From positions 6,141,501-6,205,500 of the forward strand of contig NC_135362.1 of the NCBI RefSeq assembly GCF_051622035.1: 64,000 bases of DNA, read 5' to 3'. Shown in pieces: positions 44,490-57,961 of the stretch (within the stretch, counting starts at the first letter, position 1; each line of letters begins with the position of its first letter). Source of the DNA: Arctopsyche grandis. Lineage: Eukaryota > Arthropoda > Insecta > Trichoptera > Hydropsychidae. The notes beneath the pieces were generated by a model, which worked only from the letters and a program-made list of their open reading frames with translations, had not been told where the DNA came from and made no database searches. Made by a program: the position numbers and the translations under genes.

Positions 44490-44770
44490 CCAGTTATAAA
44501 TGTGTGTTTTAAGTTAAAATAATGCAAAAATCATTTTTCGTATATTAAACGTCGAATAATATAAAATAAGTGCAAGAAATGAAAAAAATTACGACTGAAA
44601 CAGAACCTTCATTTCAAGGAGGATATCGTTCTCACATTGACCATTGAGCGAAAAAGATTATTTCTGTTGATATTGATCGATGTTTTTATTTCGTAACACC
44701 ATAATTCGAATCATAGAGGTTTTGATAAGGAATACATAAAATATGAAGGCTTTGCATTCAGTATATTTGG
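44490..44770 (-). repeat. Dispersed element, inverted copy of 12110..12670
   Basis: ATAAGTGCAAGAAATGAAAA, GACTGAAACAGAACC and GAATCATAGAGGTTTTGATA are complements of words in 12184-12600 in reverse order. Confidence 0.65.
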
Positions 44771-45899
44771 AGAAATAAAATAAAATAAAAGTCCTGGTCA
44801 CTCGCTATCCGTCACAGTGAGGCAAGTGTTAATCCATTTGAAATAGACTTGATCAACAACGAGTTTCCGATTTCTCAGTTAGTGCTTCTTGAAATGGTAA
44901 ATGGAGAAATACAATTACTAGAAATTCAAGAAGAACTTTGAAAATACACCAGTATTATTCCAACTTAAGAAAAGCTGCTTCCAACTTATTCGATTTTCGG
45001 TACAACCTATTCCTGTAAACCCCTGTACTCGTCTATGAAATTTATCAAATCAAAACATTGCACTTCGCACAACTCATGAATCCAATAGTTGTTGAGTACA
45101 GCTACAGCCCTAAAAAAACTTCATGCTATACATTAAAAGCCTGGAAAACAGGTGAAAACCCACAAATTGAGTTCGTTTATTAAGAAACGATAAATAATAT
45201 ATTTTAACATTTTATTTATTGTTAGAAATAGTCTGCATCTGTACAAAATATATGTACATATGTGTGGGATTTAGTTTTCTAACTTAGAATAATGGATATA
45301 TGAATGATTAAGTTGGCACGCTTGAATGGAATGAATGACGAGGTTGGTAAATATGTAATGTGACGCTTGTTTAGTTGTGGCTATCTGTCAAATAAACGGC
45401 GTTTTAAGCTGCTTTAAGACTCCTGACAGCCAGTTTCCGCATGTGTGAAATTTATAATAAATCTTTGAAGTTTCTCATAATTTATGATTCCCCCGATAAT
45501 AAGTGATGGCGGCTCTCCAACTCTCGTGTATGTGGCTCGTAGTGACATGAAGTTTAACCACCTTCGATATATGTACATATATTATAACATTACATTTGTA
45601 ATATACACATATTCATTATCTAATACGTATACATACGTACAAACATGCATCAATATTATATGAATAATAAGATCACAACATTTCTTATATTGTATACATA
45701 CATATATCTAATTTTATTTAATATACATAATAATATAAAGCTCGATTGCTCTTCTCTATAATGAGATCATTATTCATAAGAAATTATGTAGTACGATACT
45801 TAAGTATGCCCTTTCCTTAAAATTCATAATTCAAAATAAATTCATTCACAGGAATTATACAAATTACACAATTAAATTGTGTCATAGAAAACACTTTTC
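44771..45899. other. No supported gene
   Basis: AT-rich; no motif or repeat recognised apart from short ATACATA runs. Confidence 0.5.
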
Positions 45900-46418
45900 G
45901 GTGCTACTTTAGTATGCGATCAACCTTTGAATCGCAGTCGACTATTTTTTTTTATTATTTGTATCGTAGCCACGAAATGTTTATTACAATTTTTGTTTTT
46001 CCTATCACCCCATAATGTTGTCGAAGCATTTCTATCAAAATATCATCATCAGACACATATCTATTAACCAAATCTTAAACTAACAGGGCCAACCTTAACT
46101 CAACCTAACCTATCCTGATCCTTAAATAAATAGGTGTTGGCTGCTAAGATACATGTGAAATTTTTGTGAAAATATTGATGAAATACAATTAAAAAAAAAG
46201 ATATCTTAGCAGCCAATTTATTTAAGGATAGGTTAGGTTAGGTTAAGTTAAGGTTGGCCCTATTCATTTAAGATTAGGTTGTTAGGGTCGGTATCACCCA
46301 GTCTCAGTATCACACGCGAGAACTGAGACAGTGAGACCGCATATTAAAGTAAAAACGTAAAGGTAGATCGCATTCTATAGTAGATATGTGAAGGTAGACC
46401 GCACACTAAAGTAGCACC
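45900..46418. mobile_element. 519-bp MITE with 8-bp duplication and TTAGG-like core
   Basis: Ends GGTGCTACTTTAGTATGCG (left) and CGCACACTAAAGTAGCACC (right). Perfect 8-bp duplication CACTTTTC (45892..45899, 46419..46426). Inside is a further inverted repeat: AACCTAACCTATCCTGATCC ... GGATAGGTTAGGTTAGG with TGTTGGCTGCTAAGAT mirrored. Fragments lie at 18430..18640 and 26570..26870. Confidence 0.9.
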
Positions 46419-46834
46419 CACTTTTCAACCAGTTCATTCATCAATTACCCATTTAATGTTTTTGACTTTAATTTTATTGTTCCCACGTCATACCTAATAT
46501 ATAAAAAAATATTTCCTTGTATACTCTATGTATGTATATAAAATCTGATGCCGTAAATTGTAAGATCACCCAATTTGGATTTTGTGCGGTGGATTTGACG
46601 CCGATCCTAGCTGTGCATTCAACCGTAAAATCGAATATGTACATACATATGTATATTAATCTGTCACGACGATATTATCACATTCGCCTTATATTTATTT
46701 CATCACCACATTTTCAGCTTGTCAATATGGGAGACTAGGTAATAGAGATAGGATGGCTTTTCACCCTGTATTATCTACGATTGAAGTGACACTGAACTAA
46801 AATAAATGAATGTTTATAAATAAACTACTAAACT
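46419..46834. other. No supported gene
   Basis: A 73-codon frame at 46517..46738 has no recognisable feature. Confidence 0.4.
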
Positions 46835-48337
46835 CGGAGAAATGTTATAATAATAGAAGTGGCTTTAAAGTCTGACCGCACTATGCGTCAAACGAACGAT
46901 CCGACACCTCACAACAGAGTGCGACAGTATTAAGTAAACCGCACGTGAACGACAGCTATGCGACACTACGCAGTAAATTATGTCAATCATTCGTTCGGTA
47001 CCTCGGAGCAAGATGGACAAAACGGACGCTATTATAGTGTGGGATTTTATGTGTGTGAGTGAATTATGTAATGAGTAATGTTGAGGAGTGATGTACAAAC
47101 AGTGGTTTGAGTACATGAGTGTACACTGTTTGTGAGTTGGCAGAAGTGTGACGCCAACTGACAGTGAGTAGTCGAGCCGTTGGCCGGACGGCCACCGGTA
47201 GGTGCGTACGCGCATGTGTGTATACTTAATGTACAATAAACGTACATTGATGGACCAACATCGTCTTTGATTATCTCTCCCGCAATCCTCCCTATATCTT
47301 TGAACTCTACAATAGTATATTTGATATGCGAGGAAGAAGAACAATCGAGAAAAACCAAAAGATTATGGCTACATGCTATTTCAAAGTCACGATATGAAGA
47401 AGGAGAATAATTGTCGCAAGGCAACCACCACTCAACGACACTTGCGTCACGTCGCAAACGACACCTTGCGTCAAAGTTGGTCGAAAAATCAACTTTGACG
47501 CAAGGTGTCGTTCTACGTCATGCGACTGTCGCCCAGTGCGTTATGTCTCATACAAACAATATTTAGTCGCGTACTGTTGTGAAGTGTCGGATCGTTCGGT
47601 TGTCGCATAGTGCGGTCAGACCTTTAGGCGTCATATTGTTGTCAAGTGAGGAATGTCCACGGACCTTTTCAAATAATTTTGGCATCAGTCGTTTTTAATG
47701 CTTGGTGCTCGACGTGTGTCCGATAAAAACTGTTTGTTTATAACACTCGCAAGATAGGCAAGTGCATCGTTAAAAATTGCACAATGCATTAAAAAAAACA
47801 CAATAAACCACCTTTTTATAAGTAAATTGATCATTTAAGTAACATCGTAGTTTGACAGTTTTTAAAGGTGTGATGGCGATCGCCCACATTCTACATAAAA
47901 TTTCAGGGGTGGCACCAGAGAAATGTAAAATTATTTTTAAATAAATGTAAGCTCATTTCTCTTGGTAGCGCCGAATACTCAATTATATTCATAACCAATT
48001 ATTTAAGTTTAATTAATATAAACATCGTTCATTTTATATTATACATATTTTTGTTGAAACTATACATTACACGTTAATTTAAGAGTTCCCAAGGACAGAG
48101 AAATACAAAAAAGTCGATAAAAATAATCCGCCAACAGAGAAAACAAAAAGATTGGCCACTAACGCCCAACACCACCATATACTCAAATTGTAAATAAATC
48201 TATATCAATATAAAACATTAATTTCTGTAGTGAATATGTAATGACCCTGATTCTGTGCGTTGTAGCGTAGTTATGGAGACGCACCGCGTATTATTGACAC
48301 AATTTAAAGGCACTTCTATTATTATAACATTTCTCTG
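46835..48337. mobile_element. hAT-type MITE, copy c, carrying a nested MITE
   Basis: Ends CGGAGAAATGTTATAATAAT and TATTATAACATTTCTCTG. Flanks ACTAAACT (46827..46834) and ATTAAACT (48338..48345) form an 8-bp duplication with one change. Without the nested 46868..47623 insert it matches copy b (34397..35131) across its length. Confidence 0.88.
46868..47623. mobile_element. Harbinger-like MITE (756 bp), nested, TTA duplication
   Basis: Ends AAGTCTGACCGCACTATGCG and CGCATAGTGCGGTCAGACCT, continuing inward with GAACGATCCGACAC and its mirror. Flanked by TTA on both sides (46865..46867, 47624..47626), splitting the GGCTTTAGGCG of the host MITE. A three-base TWA duplication fits PIF/Harbinger. The centre (about 47447..47512) is a hairpin built on GACACCTTGCGTCAAAGTTG. 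Long minus-strand frames across it, up to 159 codons, carry no transposase motif. Confidence 0.87.
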
Positions 48338-48446
48338 ATTAAACTATAGACAAATCGGTTTGTTGCCATTTACATACATACATATAAAAAAACGGTGAAG
48401 CAATCTATGCTAGTCTACACACCTACAATTTTGGCATTAAAATTAG

Positions 48447-48905
48447 CAGCATGGACTAGTGGTTAGCATATCTTGTTAAGGTCAGTGTGCTTAAGAGTTT
48501 GAGTCACACTGGTTGCTGCTGGCCAGACCTTAGTTTGTGACCAGGTCAGTCGTTTCCTATTAGAGTTTGTCAATTTTTCCTCCCCATTTCCCTCGCAAAA
48601 TCTTGAGTTATTATGTTATATCTCAAGGTTCGCCGGGTTTCTCTCCATATATGTCTCTGTGGATGATAATTGTATAAAATTCGTTTTGTTGTATAAATAT
48701 TTGTTGGTCGTATTATTTACGATGTTTGCAATGCACTTTGCTATGTTCGACCATGGATATCATGTATAATTTCGAATTATGTAATAATTATGTATATATA
48801 TATATAATTTGGTGTGTTTCTTGATCTGTATAGTACACTCGTCGCATTTGAGCGATCTATAATGACGATTGTACATTGATTGATTGAATAAAATAAATAA
48901 ATAAA
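48447..48905 (+). mobile_element. tRNA-derived SINE
   Basis: Head AGCATGGACTAGTGGTTAGC gives an A box; the B box is weakened (GAGTTTGAGTCAC). Body GCTGCTGGCCAGACCTTAG and CAGTCGTTTCCTATTAGAG; ends in AATAAAATAAATAAATAAAT. Confidence 0.85.
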
Positions 48906-49598
48906 TCACCAATTAACAGTATCCAAGTTCTTTTCATCAACTATCATTTCAGAATGCTGTGCAATAAATTCGTATTTAATCCCAAATGCTGCTGTTAAAG
49001 ATGTACACACACATATATGTGGGGTGAAAACGTAATTTATTCAGATAATGTCTTTCTCTGCACACTCGGTCGACCCCCCATGGCGTGAAGATTCGCCTTT
49101 CTGAGTTAAAACTCCCTCATGAAACCAGTTCTATCTACTGGGGTTTTAATATTTGTGCTCACCACACATTCCAAACACTTAGTTCCACTTTTCAATAAAA
49201 AAAAAAAAAAACGATATGATTCCGTAATATTCAAGCCACTCAGGTTCAGTGTAAATAAATCTGCGTCATTGCGTCAAAGCTTTTTGGAAAATGTAAATTG
49301 TAATTTCATTTTGTATATAGCTCTACGTTTTAAACACAATTTTAATATTTGACTTTAACCACTTTAGCTATGACCTTTGAGTATCAGAAATTGTTTGAAA
49401 CAAAAATTAAAATTTTCCTCTTCCCGTGAAGTGCTTATGATGTAAGGATTTGAATTTTAGTATATGTTACTTAAAAGATACTTAAAACAGTAATTAATGA
49501 ATAAAAACACAACCAATTTCATAGATTCGCTCATATTGACTTCGAATTCAAAGCTCGTATCCATTTCGAACATTCAAAATTGGTCCTTTGTGAGCATT
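48906..49598. other. 3' flank of the 49.6-kb exon
   Basis: AT-rich; probably 3' UTR for the minus-strand gene at its right end. No repeat recognised. Confidence 0.4.
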
Positions 49599-50200
49599 TT
49601 AAGTTTTGATTTGGCATCGCCTCTCCCTGCGATACAATTCCTCCATGTAAATGGTCAGTTCGTCCTCCAGAGCAGTCCTGTCAACGTCCCTCAAGCTGCT
49701 GTTGCTGATGGTGCACGGAACCATGTTGAAGATCTCACTGTCGGTCTGGGTCTCGTTCTCGACAGTCAAGCAAGTCCTAGTTGAGTAAGAGACTTCCTTA
49801 TCAGCTTTCATGCCCACGCAGTTCAGATGGTACCACAGCCTTGTGCGTCTCGCTTTGAAGTTGTCGTCGGTGAAGCAGTTTTTTCTATAGTTTGCGATAG
49901 TCTTGATTGGACTGTAGACACCAGTATTGGTCTGCTTGTCGTTGAGACGTATGTTGTTACCGTTTGTCATCTCGCTCTTGAACGTTACGTTCGTGGGCAG
50001 GTGCTTGGCCAAAATGTTGTCAATAGGAGTGGTCGTCGGTGATTTCAGACCCACTGATGTTGTATACTGAAGGTAGGTGTGGGTGGTGTCCAAGCTTGAC
50101 GATACTCCTGAGATGGTTCTTCTGGTCCTGGGTGCTCTCATGGTGTCGTATCGCTGTTGCATACCTCCGCTTGTGAGGCTTTCTTCACGCACTGAGTTTC
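49599..50200 (-). CDS. 3'-terminal coding exon of an unrecognised protein
   Basis: 602 bp open on the minus strand from an acceptor TTGTTCACAG (ending 50201) to TAA at 49599..49601. It supplies 199 residues after a split codon, so upstream exons are missing. GC content is higher than the flanks and the frame has no interruption. The product is hydrophilic and Ser/Thr/Arg-rich, with RAPRTRRTISGVSSSLDTTH near its start, RRTRLWYHLNCVGMKAD mid-way and an acidic, possibly helical end TALEDELTIYMEELYRRERR. No catalytic motif, transmembrane segment or signal peptide. I do not recognise the family. Upstream lie Helitron-like insertions (50270..51372). Confidence 0.6.
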
Positions 50201-50269
50201 CTGTGAACAATGTCGATAAATAAAACTAGATAAGAATTGAGAATTAAGTTGTAGATATAATATAATATA

Positions 50270-50770
50270 TGTATGTATATAAAAACCGACTATCACTAAA
50301 TATGTATATTTGTATGTTTGTGACGGACGATCAACCAATTTGGGGAACCAATCACAGCCGAGTAATCGAGACGCCAGGAAGCGTGGTAGCAGGGGAGGGG
50401 GGGGGGCGTCAAGCGTCGTCGCATTCGCCAAGCGTCCTCCAGCCGCGGTAAACGTGCCGAACGACCCCGAAGCGCGGGAGGTGCTCTGGGCGTCGGGGGG
50501 TGCGGGGGGAAAAGCCCCCAGGCCGCTGGAGGCGTCGGGGGCGTGGGGGCGAAGCCCCCAAGGTACACACATACACACACACATCCATTCATCATTTCGA
50601 ACGGGTTGGATTGCTAAGTGTATGATGTGCCACTTTTATTACGATTAATATTACGTGCACGTGCGCTTATAAAGTACCTTACATTATACATTATACTACA
50701 TATAACTTTATTCGTGTTTCAAATCCTTTTTGAAACCACCCGTTGAAATCAACGGGCACAAAACTAGTCT
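50270..50770 (+). mobile_element. Helitron-like element A, 3' end well defined
   Basis: The 3' end has the hairpin CCCGTTGAAATCAACGGG (50742..50759), then CACAAAACTAG and T: a hairpin about 10 bases before a CTAG terminus, as in Helitrons. The interior includes a GC-rich stretch of GGGGG/CCCCC words (50390-50565) and text shared with 4060-4190. The 5' end is not certain. Confidence 0.65.
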
Positions 50771-51156
50771 TTATATATAAAATTGAATGCCTGTTTGTCT
50801 ATCTGTCTATTTCTCTCGTATAGGCGCCTAAACCACTCAACCGATTACGATGGAACTTTCAGGATTTGTTTTATGCATATCCAGGAAGCTTACTGTGAAA
50901 AAAAAAACGGGAAAAAACCTCTTAAAAATAATATTCGTAATTAAGATTCTACCGACGCGAAAGTTTGAAGCGCCATTGTGTAGTCAAAGAAACATGTTCG
51001 TTGGTAAACACGTTACCAGTTGGTTTATGACGACACAGCATTGAAGAGACGTTGTTGATTTCCAACCATCATTTGAAACGGGAACGTAACGGAAGCGGGA
51101 ACGGGAATTGCATGCTTCATTCTGGCATTACAACACATGCCGGGTTCAGCTAGTCT
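50771..51156 (+). mobile_element. Helitron-like element B, directly after A
   Basis: Begins TCTTTATATATAAAATTGAA immediately after CTAG of element A and ends GGTTCAGCTAG. Matches 3432..3796. A 64-codon frame in it recurs partly in the 60-kb copy and is not a gene. Confidence 0.75.
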
Positions 51157-51372
51157 AATATATAATTTCGAAAGAAGAGACTTTTTATGTATGTTAGTAT
51201 TTTTGGTTGGAAATTTTGAAGCCAAAACGAAGTTTCTATGACGACGATTCAATATTTTTTTTTCGATTAAAATAAATTTAATAAAAAAACAAATGAATAT
51301 TTACTATTAGATTCGCCATGTTTAAGCTGTTTATATTACAAATACTGAGCGAAGCTGGGTAAAACAACTAGT
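51157..51372 (+). mobile_element. Helitron-like element C, directly after B
   Basis: Begins TCTAATATATAATTTCGAAA right after CTAG of element B and ends AAAACAACTAG. Matches 28616..29034 without the retroposon insert. The 3' end has AGCGAAGCTGGG, capable of a short stem. Confidence 0.72.
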
Positions 51373-51584
51373 AATATATAAATATACACACGACTGAAAT
51401 AAAATTCCGGATAGAGAAAGCCAGGGGGACTTTTATTCAACTGAAAAGTCATATGTAGCCGGGAATTATCCCTGAAAATCCGAATGAGAATAGTGAGATG
51501 CTATGTGTTCTCTGTTCTCTTACATATACGGAGTGGAAGCGTGCACCCTCACTGAAACTATTGTGATATAAAAATAGAAGCAAT
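51373..51584. other. No feature seen
   Basis: AT-rich spacer. Confidence 0.4.
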
Positions 51585-51950
51585 TGAAATGTGGATCTAA
51601 AGAAGAATGCTACGTATACGATGGACATATAAGGTTTCAAATTAGTGTGTTGTATCTCGAATGAATAAAACAAAAGAAATCGCCAAGACCAATCAAGAGA
51701 GGAAAACTCGAATACTTTGGTCACGCAATGCTACACTCATAGGCATATCAACTCTTGTATCTCATTATTCAAAGAAAAATTTGCGAAAGGAGAGGCCCTG
51801 GAAGAAGAAGGACGTCCTGGCTAAAAAACCAGAGGCAATGGTCCAACCAAAATACAACTGCACTGTTCCGGGTTTTCCAATAAATCATCATTGAAAACAT
51901 GATTGCCAACGTCAGGTAACGGATAAGGCACAAGAAGAAGAAGAATATAT
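51585..51950 (+). pseudogene. RTE-type LINE 3' fragment
   Basis: Translation fragments in shifting frames, such as KRKTRILWSRNAT (compare KRRKMEYLRDMI at 62.6 kb) and IANVR near the end, followed by an AGAAGAAGAAG tail, match the C-terminal end of the RTE-like protein encoded at 62.3-62.9 kb. Frameshifted and truncated. Confidence 0.65.
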
Positions 51951-52439
51951 TAATATCATATAATTACGGATAGGGATTGCAATTTACCCTATCCCTAATT
52001 ATATTTACCCTATCCCTAATTATGTCAAATTTCATAAACCGGTAAACAGTACATTATTTTTCCTACTACCGGTATACCGTATACGGGAAGTTAAAAAAAA
52101 ATGTTGATTAGATAACTACACTGAGCAACAAAAAATCACGTTTTTGAGTTACCAGAGCAGAGACTAACCAATATTTACTAAGTTTAACTCACTGAATTCG
52201 AATATGATAATGATTTTTGTTGTTTGGGTCTCCTTTACGAGATGTGAGCGTTTAAAAAATGCACAATTTTTACAGTTTTTTGGTATTTGCGGTCTTTAAT
52301 TCAAAATCTAGTATTGCTGTGCTCAAAGTGAGTATTGGAATCAATTTTCTCTGCGCTATTTTGCATTTTTTTGATCAGTTTTTTATTACACCACATTTAT
52401 AAGGATTGGTTTTCTATCTCAATATTTTTTATTTTTATC
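51951..52439. other. No supported gene
   Basis: Includes a CCCTATCCCTAATTATATTTA direct duplication near 51987-52025. Confidence 0.4.
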
Positions 52440-52960
52440 TAAACGTACTAAATCGAGCGGTAACTGCGTTAGAAAGACTTTCGTTCAGTTTCCGTGAGCG
52501 TACACCAGAAGCGTTGGTGCAAGCGAGATACTTACGCGGTACATATAGTTTGCGTTCGATGTGATTCATCATCTCGAGTCGATACAAGTCGACACGTGCG
52601 TAGTGGAGTAGTAGGGATAGTTTGCCACTGACTTAATGGAATCCTTGATCATAGCGTGGACGTGTTTCCAAGCACGGGGTGAAAGACGTAGCAGTAGTGG
52701 TAAAAATAGTTTATTATTCTTCATTCGGGCTGCCAGCTCCGAATGAAGCACGGACCAAAAACTCATCGGGTACTCTCTGCACAGAGCGGTCATTGGTAGA
52801 TGGGTCGCGAGACCTTATTGGCTGTTGTATACGTACAGCTTATTTTGAGGGCATTTAGGCGCGAACGCGAGATCAGGTGTTCAGCGATAGTAAACGAGTG
52901 GTCGACGAGCGCCAATCACCGATAAAAACGTATAAAAACATACATATATGTATACCTGAC
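52440..52960. other. Moderate-GC unclassified region
   Basis: About 500 bp with balanced composition (GAGCGGTAACTGCGTTAG, GCGAACGCGAGATCAGG) that I do not find elsewhere in the window. A 74-codon minus frame (52569..52793) has no known motif. It could be an LTR, an old element or a regulatory region. Confidence 0.35.
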
Positions 52961-53544
52961 TTGTATCCTATTATGCGCTATGGAGCGGACACAATTAGAC
53001 GATCACTGTCTTGAAAATTGGCACTTTAGTTTAAAAATCAATATTCATAAGCTTATTATATAGTAGTATTATATTATTTTTCATTTTTCATTCTCATTTT
53101 TCGAAAATAGGTTCATTCAGAAGAAAAGAAAATGTTATTGTATGGGGTTTGCTTTTATATTGCTAATGAATTTAAATTTTAATTAGTGTCTATTTTCAAT
53201 GGTCTTTTTTTCTGCTCCTCCTTGTATAATTACATGAATACAGAGCAAAAAAATTCGGATATGATAGAAATTTGGGTGGGTATTTAAGGAATATAAGGTT
53301 AAAAAAAAATTCGATAATTAAACATACATACATACATATTTATGTATGTACACATACCGGCTATGGAGCATTTTCGATAGAAATTGAGCGCAAATGTAGG
53401 AAAACTTACACAAGACAAAAGTTCTACATTCAATTGTCGGATTTTGTTCAAATATTTTTTTTAACTTAAAAACACTATAAATATTATAAACATTACATAT
53501 CAAGAAGATAGAAATAATTTAAAAGGTCAAAATAAAATGATGAA
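52961..53544. other. No supported gene
   Basis: AT-rich with ACATACATA runs near 53325. Confidence 0.45.
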
Positions 53545-53715
53545 ATATTGTTTTAAAAAAAATACCACTTCCGGTTTACGAATTCTGACCAAAACCGTGT
53601 CAAATCAAAATATGAAAATATACAAGTTAGTACATAAACAATACAAATTTAAATTTTCAGCTCTATACGTTCAGCTGTTGAAGTTAATTCGGTTCCAATT
53701 CCGGTACTATAGTCG
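53545..53715 (-). repeat. CCGGAAGT repeat, reverse copy
   Basis: ACCACTTCCGGTTTACGAAT and TTCAGCTCTATACGTTCAGC mirror modules at 4360..4980 and 60410..60860. Confidence 0.6.
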
Positions 53716-55158
<1,443 letters not shown>

Positions 55159-57123
55159 ATGTATAGTGAGCAATCTTTCCGGTAGTACCAATTTTTTAGA
55201 ATTCCTAGTATGAACCCAATTTACATAGCTATCTGTGAAGTCCTTATGTGATAAGTTCGCGGAATACACTTATATACCTCATCGAACACGCATCGAATCT
55301 AATTTATATTGGCAATATATGTAAATATGTACATAGATACATATGTGGAGGTGATGAAAGGATTCAAACTGATTCGAATTCACATTTGAGTATCTATATA
55401 AGAAAGGGTATCCGATAATAGCATCTGAGCAAGTATATATATGTACATATGTAGATATGTATGTGGTAACTATGCTAAACAGTGCTATTCGTATTATTCC
55501 ATATACATATGTATGTATCTATACGTATACATAATATGTAGCGTCACGATCTCCATTGATAAAATGGAGCGAATATACATATAGTTAAATTTTGGATCGC
55601 ATCAAGTTTGAAACGTATAAAATACATTCAGCTAAAGACTCCATAAGCACTTCGTAGTGAAAGTTTTCTTTTTACTAAAAGGTTTTCGATACTTTTTCCT
55701 TTAGCGGAAACTTTCCTAACACAATTCCGTCTTCCACTTCTTACAAAGGGAAATGTTATATATATAGGTACATACATATGAATATAGTAGATAAATTAAA
55801 TTAAATAATCGATCACATTGTTAACGCCTACAGTTGATGCAATTTCATAAGAAATTGGCAAACCGATGGCAGACATGTCAAAGTGGCACAATTCAACAAA
55901 TCATTTATACGGGTTTGCTACAAATCGCTGCAAACGACGCGGCTGTATGAAGTTTCGACGAAATTCGCGACTGTTTGAATTTAAGCATGTACGAAAGACG
56001 AGATATTCATTGGGTCGCGCAGATGACATTTCGATGTGCATTGATTATTGGCAATTATTAAAATTGTGTTGGATCTTTCTGGCAAGTTTTAAAAGGCAAA
56101 AGTCGAGACAAAAGTATCCGGATCACAAGACGAGTGGAGAGGTATATTGGGAATCCGACATAGAGTTTGCATAAGTGCATACTCGCGACAAAATATATGC
56201 GTGCAAAAGAGACACCCATACGTTCGACTTCGATACAAGTTCGAGTGAACATGCGGTCGAACAGTCGCGAATTTTATCAATACGAAAAATAAAAATACGA
56301 AATCGTAATGAGCATGCAGACGCGTGCTTTGCAGCGATTTGTAGCGCATTTTTACATGCAGGGCCGACGAGAGGGGAGGGGGAGCCGGGGTATAGTTCTA
56401 GGGTCCGGACTAGAGGGGCCATCCGACTCACCGATATTGATATATTGTATTATTCTACATAAAAATAAAAAGTATTTATTTAATATTAAATGTTTATTGT
56501 GTTTCGATCGACGTGTTCTTTGTGTCCATGTGAAATCATACCTGCTATATTATACTTTCTTATCCAATTATGTTAAAAAATTACAACATATGCGTATTTT
56601 TCTAATAGTTCTGATTAGGGCTTCCAATCGGATCCCGGTGTTTTCTGGTACCATGATTCCCGGTGCTGAAACTAGTCTGTACATATACCGGGATTACGGT
56701 GCTGGCAGAAATTTCTTTAAAAATATTATTTTTACAAAAATAATAAAGAAAAATACATAAAACAACATTATATAACGAAAAATGGTGGGATGAACAATGA
56801 CAGTCATAGTCCATTTGCTGGCTCTGATCCGTTTTTGCTTCTAGAACTAGTGCTTCCAAATAGAACTAGTGGATTGGAAGCATTAGTTCTGATAGATTTT
56901 TCACATATTAAAAACCAATAAAAACCTTGTAAAAATGGATCTACCTCGTTCGCAATGTCTCAAGACGCGAATTTTCCCAACTTTATCGGTAATGAAACGA
57001 AATGTTTTTCATAGTGAAATACTTATTTTATGAGATAAACATTAACTATTAAAAATATAGTAAGAATGGATTTTTAAACGTTTTTTTTTTAATATTTTAA
57101 AGGTGTATTAATAGTTTAAAAAC
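55159..57123. other. Mostly unclassified; foldback fragment at 56005..56095
   Basis: TTTCGATGTGCATTG, TATTAAAATTGTGTTGGATC and TTTCTGGCAAGTTTTAA near 56030-56090 are a fragment of the foldback family of 18755..19185. Overlapping open frames at 55866-56760 on both strands lie partly in this repeat and show no domain. 56360..56420 is a short GC-rich stretch. Confidence 0.5.
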
Positions 57124-57335
57124 CGGTCTCCGTGATGAGCCAGAATGTTAAATTACAGAAAACACAAATATCGAAAGGCAAAGATCGAAAATCAAAAGAT
57201 CCTAAGTCGAAAGATCAAAAAAAAGGGTGCATGGTTAACGGTACATACTCACTTAATTTGCGCGAGCAGGATACAACAGGAACAAGAGGAACAGGTTTTT
57301 CCTCCCGTATGAATGTGCGCGCGCAGAATTATGTA
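57124..57335 (+). mobile_element. One arm of the Mutator-like foldback family
   Basis: GGTCTCCGTGATGAGCCAGA at the left, then GAAAATCAAAAGATC, AAAAGGGTGCATGG and ACTCACTTAATTTGCGCGAG match one arm of 16976..17353. The second arm is missing. Confidence 0.8.
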
Positions 57336-57961
57336 ATGGGTTCCTTTAAATACGAAATGAAATGATTTAAATAAAATCAATTAATAAGAAAGCTTACCAT
57401 ACGAAAGTACGGGCCAGTTTGTCATTTCATCTCAATTATTTTGTAAAATTAAAAAAAAGTGCCGAATGTGTATGTATATATGTGTGTACATATGTATGTA
57501 CATCAGGCAGGAGTAAAAACGCGAATTTTGGATTTTCATCAATCAATGTAGTGGAAAACTTTCATTGTATCTAGAGAAGGTTAAATAAAAAAAGTTGGAA
57601 AAATAATGGAAGTGCTAATATGATTTTTTTATACAATATTATATTAGCACTTTACAAAGTCTTTCTTACTTTGACCTTTGGGAACATTGTATTGTGGAGC
57701 AGAATCTTTTACTTGGATGAACAACAATAAATTAAATTAGTCTGAATTTATTAGCTTCAGGTGAAAAAAATAATGAAACTTTTGCAAATAATGTAATAAC
57801 TGTGGATGAACTGTTTGATTAAGTGGTGATTTCTAAAGCTTTTATTAATTAGTTATGCTCAGTGAAGTGTAACAAAAAATTATTACTTCGTAATTTGTGT
57901 TTTTTGTTAATTAGTACGTTATTTGATCTCTCAAATTATATTATAACTAAGGATTGTAAAT
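57336..57961. other. No supported gene
   Basis: AT-rich. AGTGCTAATATGATTTTTTT / ATATTAGCACTTT near 57610-57653 form a small hairpin. Confidence 0.45.

Noticed and set aside
46865-47457. Minus-strand frames of 136 and 159 codons
   Set aside because: Both lie in the Harbinger-like MITE, overlap in different frames and lack transposase motifs.
50296-50648. Pro-rich frames on both strands
   Set aside because: They come from the G-run/C-run interior of Helitron-like element A.
50850-51044. Frame starting MELSGF, also seen near 59768-60022
   Set aside because: Shared because both are copies of Helitron-like family B; the frame is not conserved beyond the repeat.
55866-56174. 102-codon plus-strand frame
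   Set aside because: Its second half is a fragment of the foldback family of 18755..19185.
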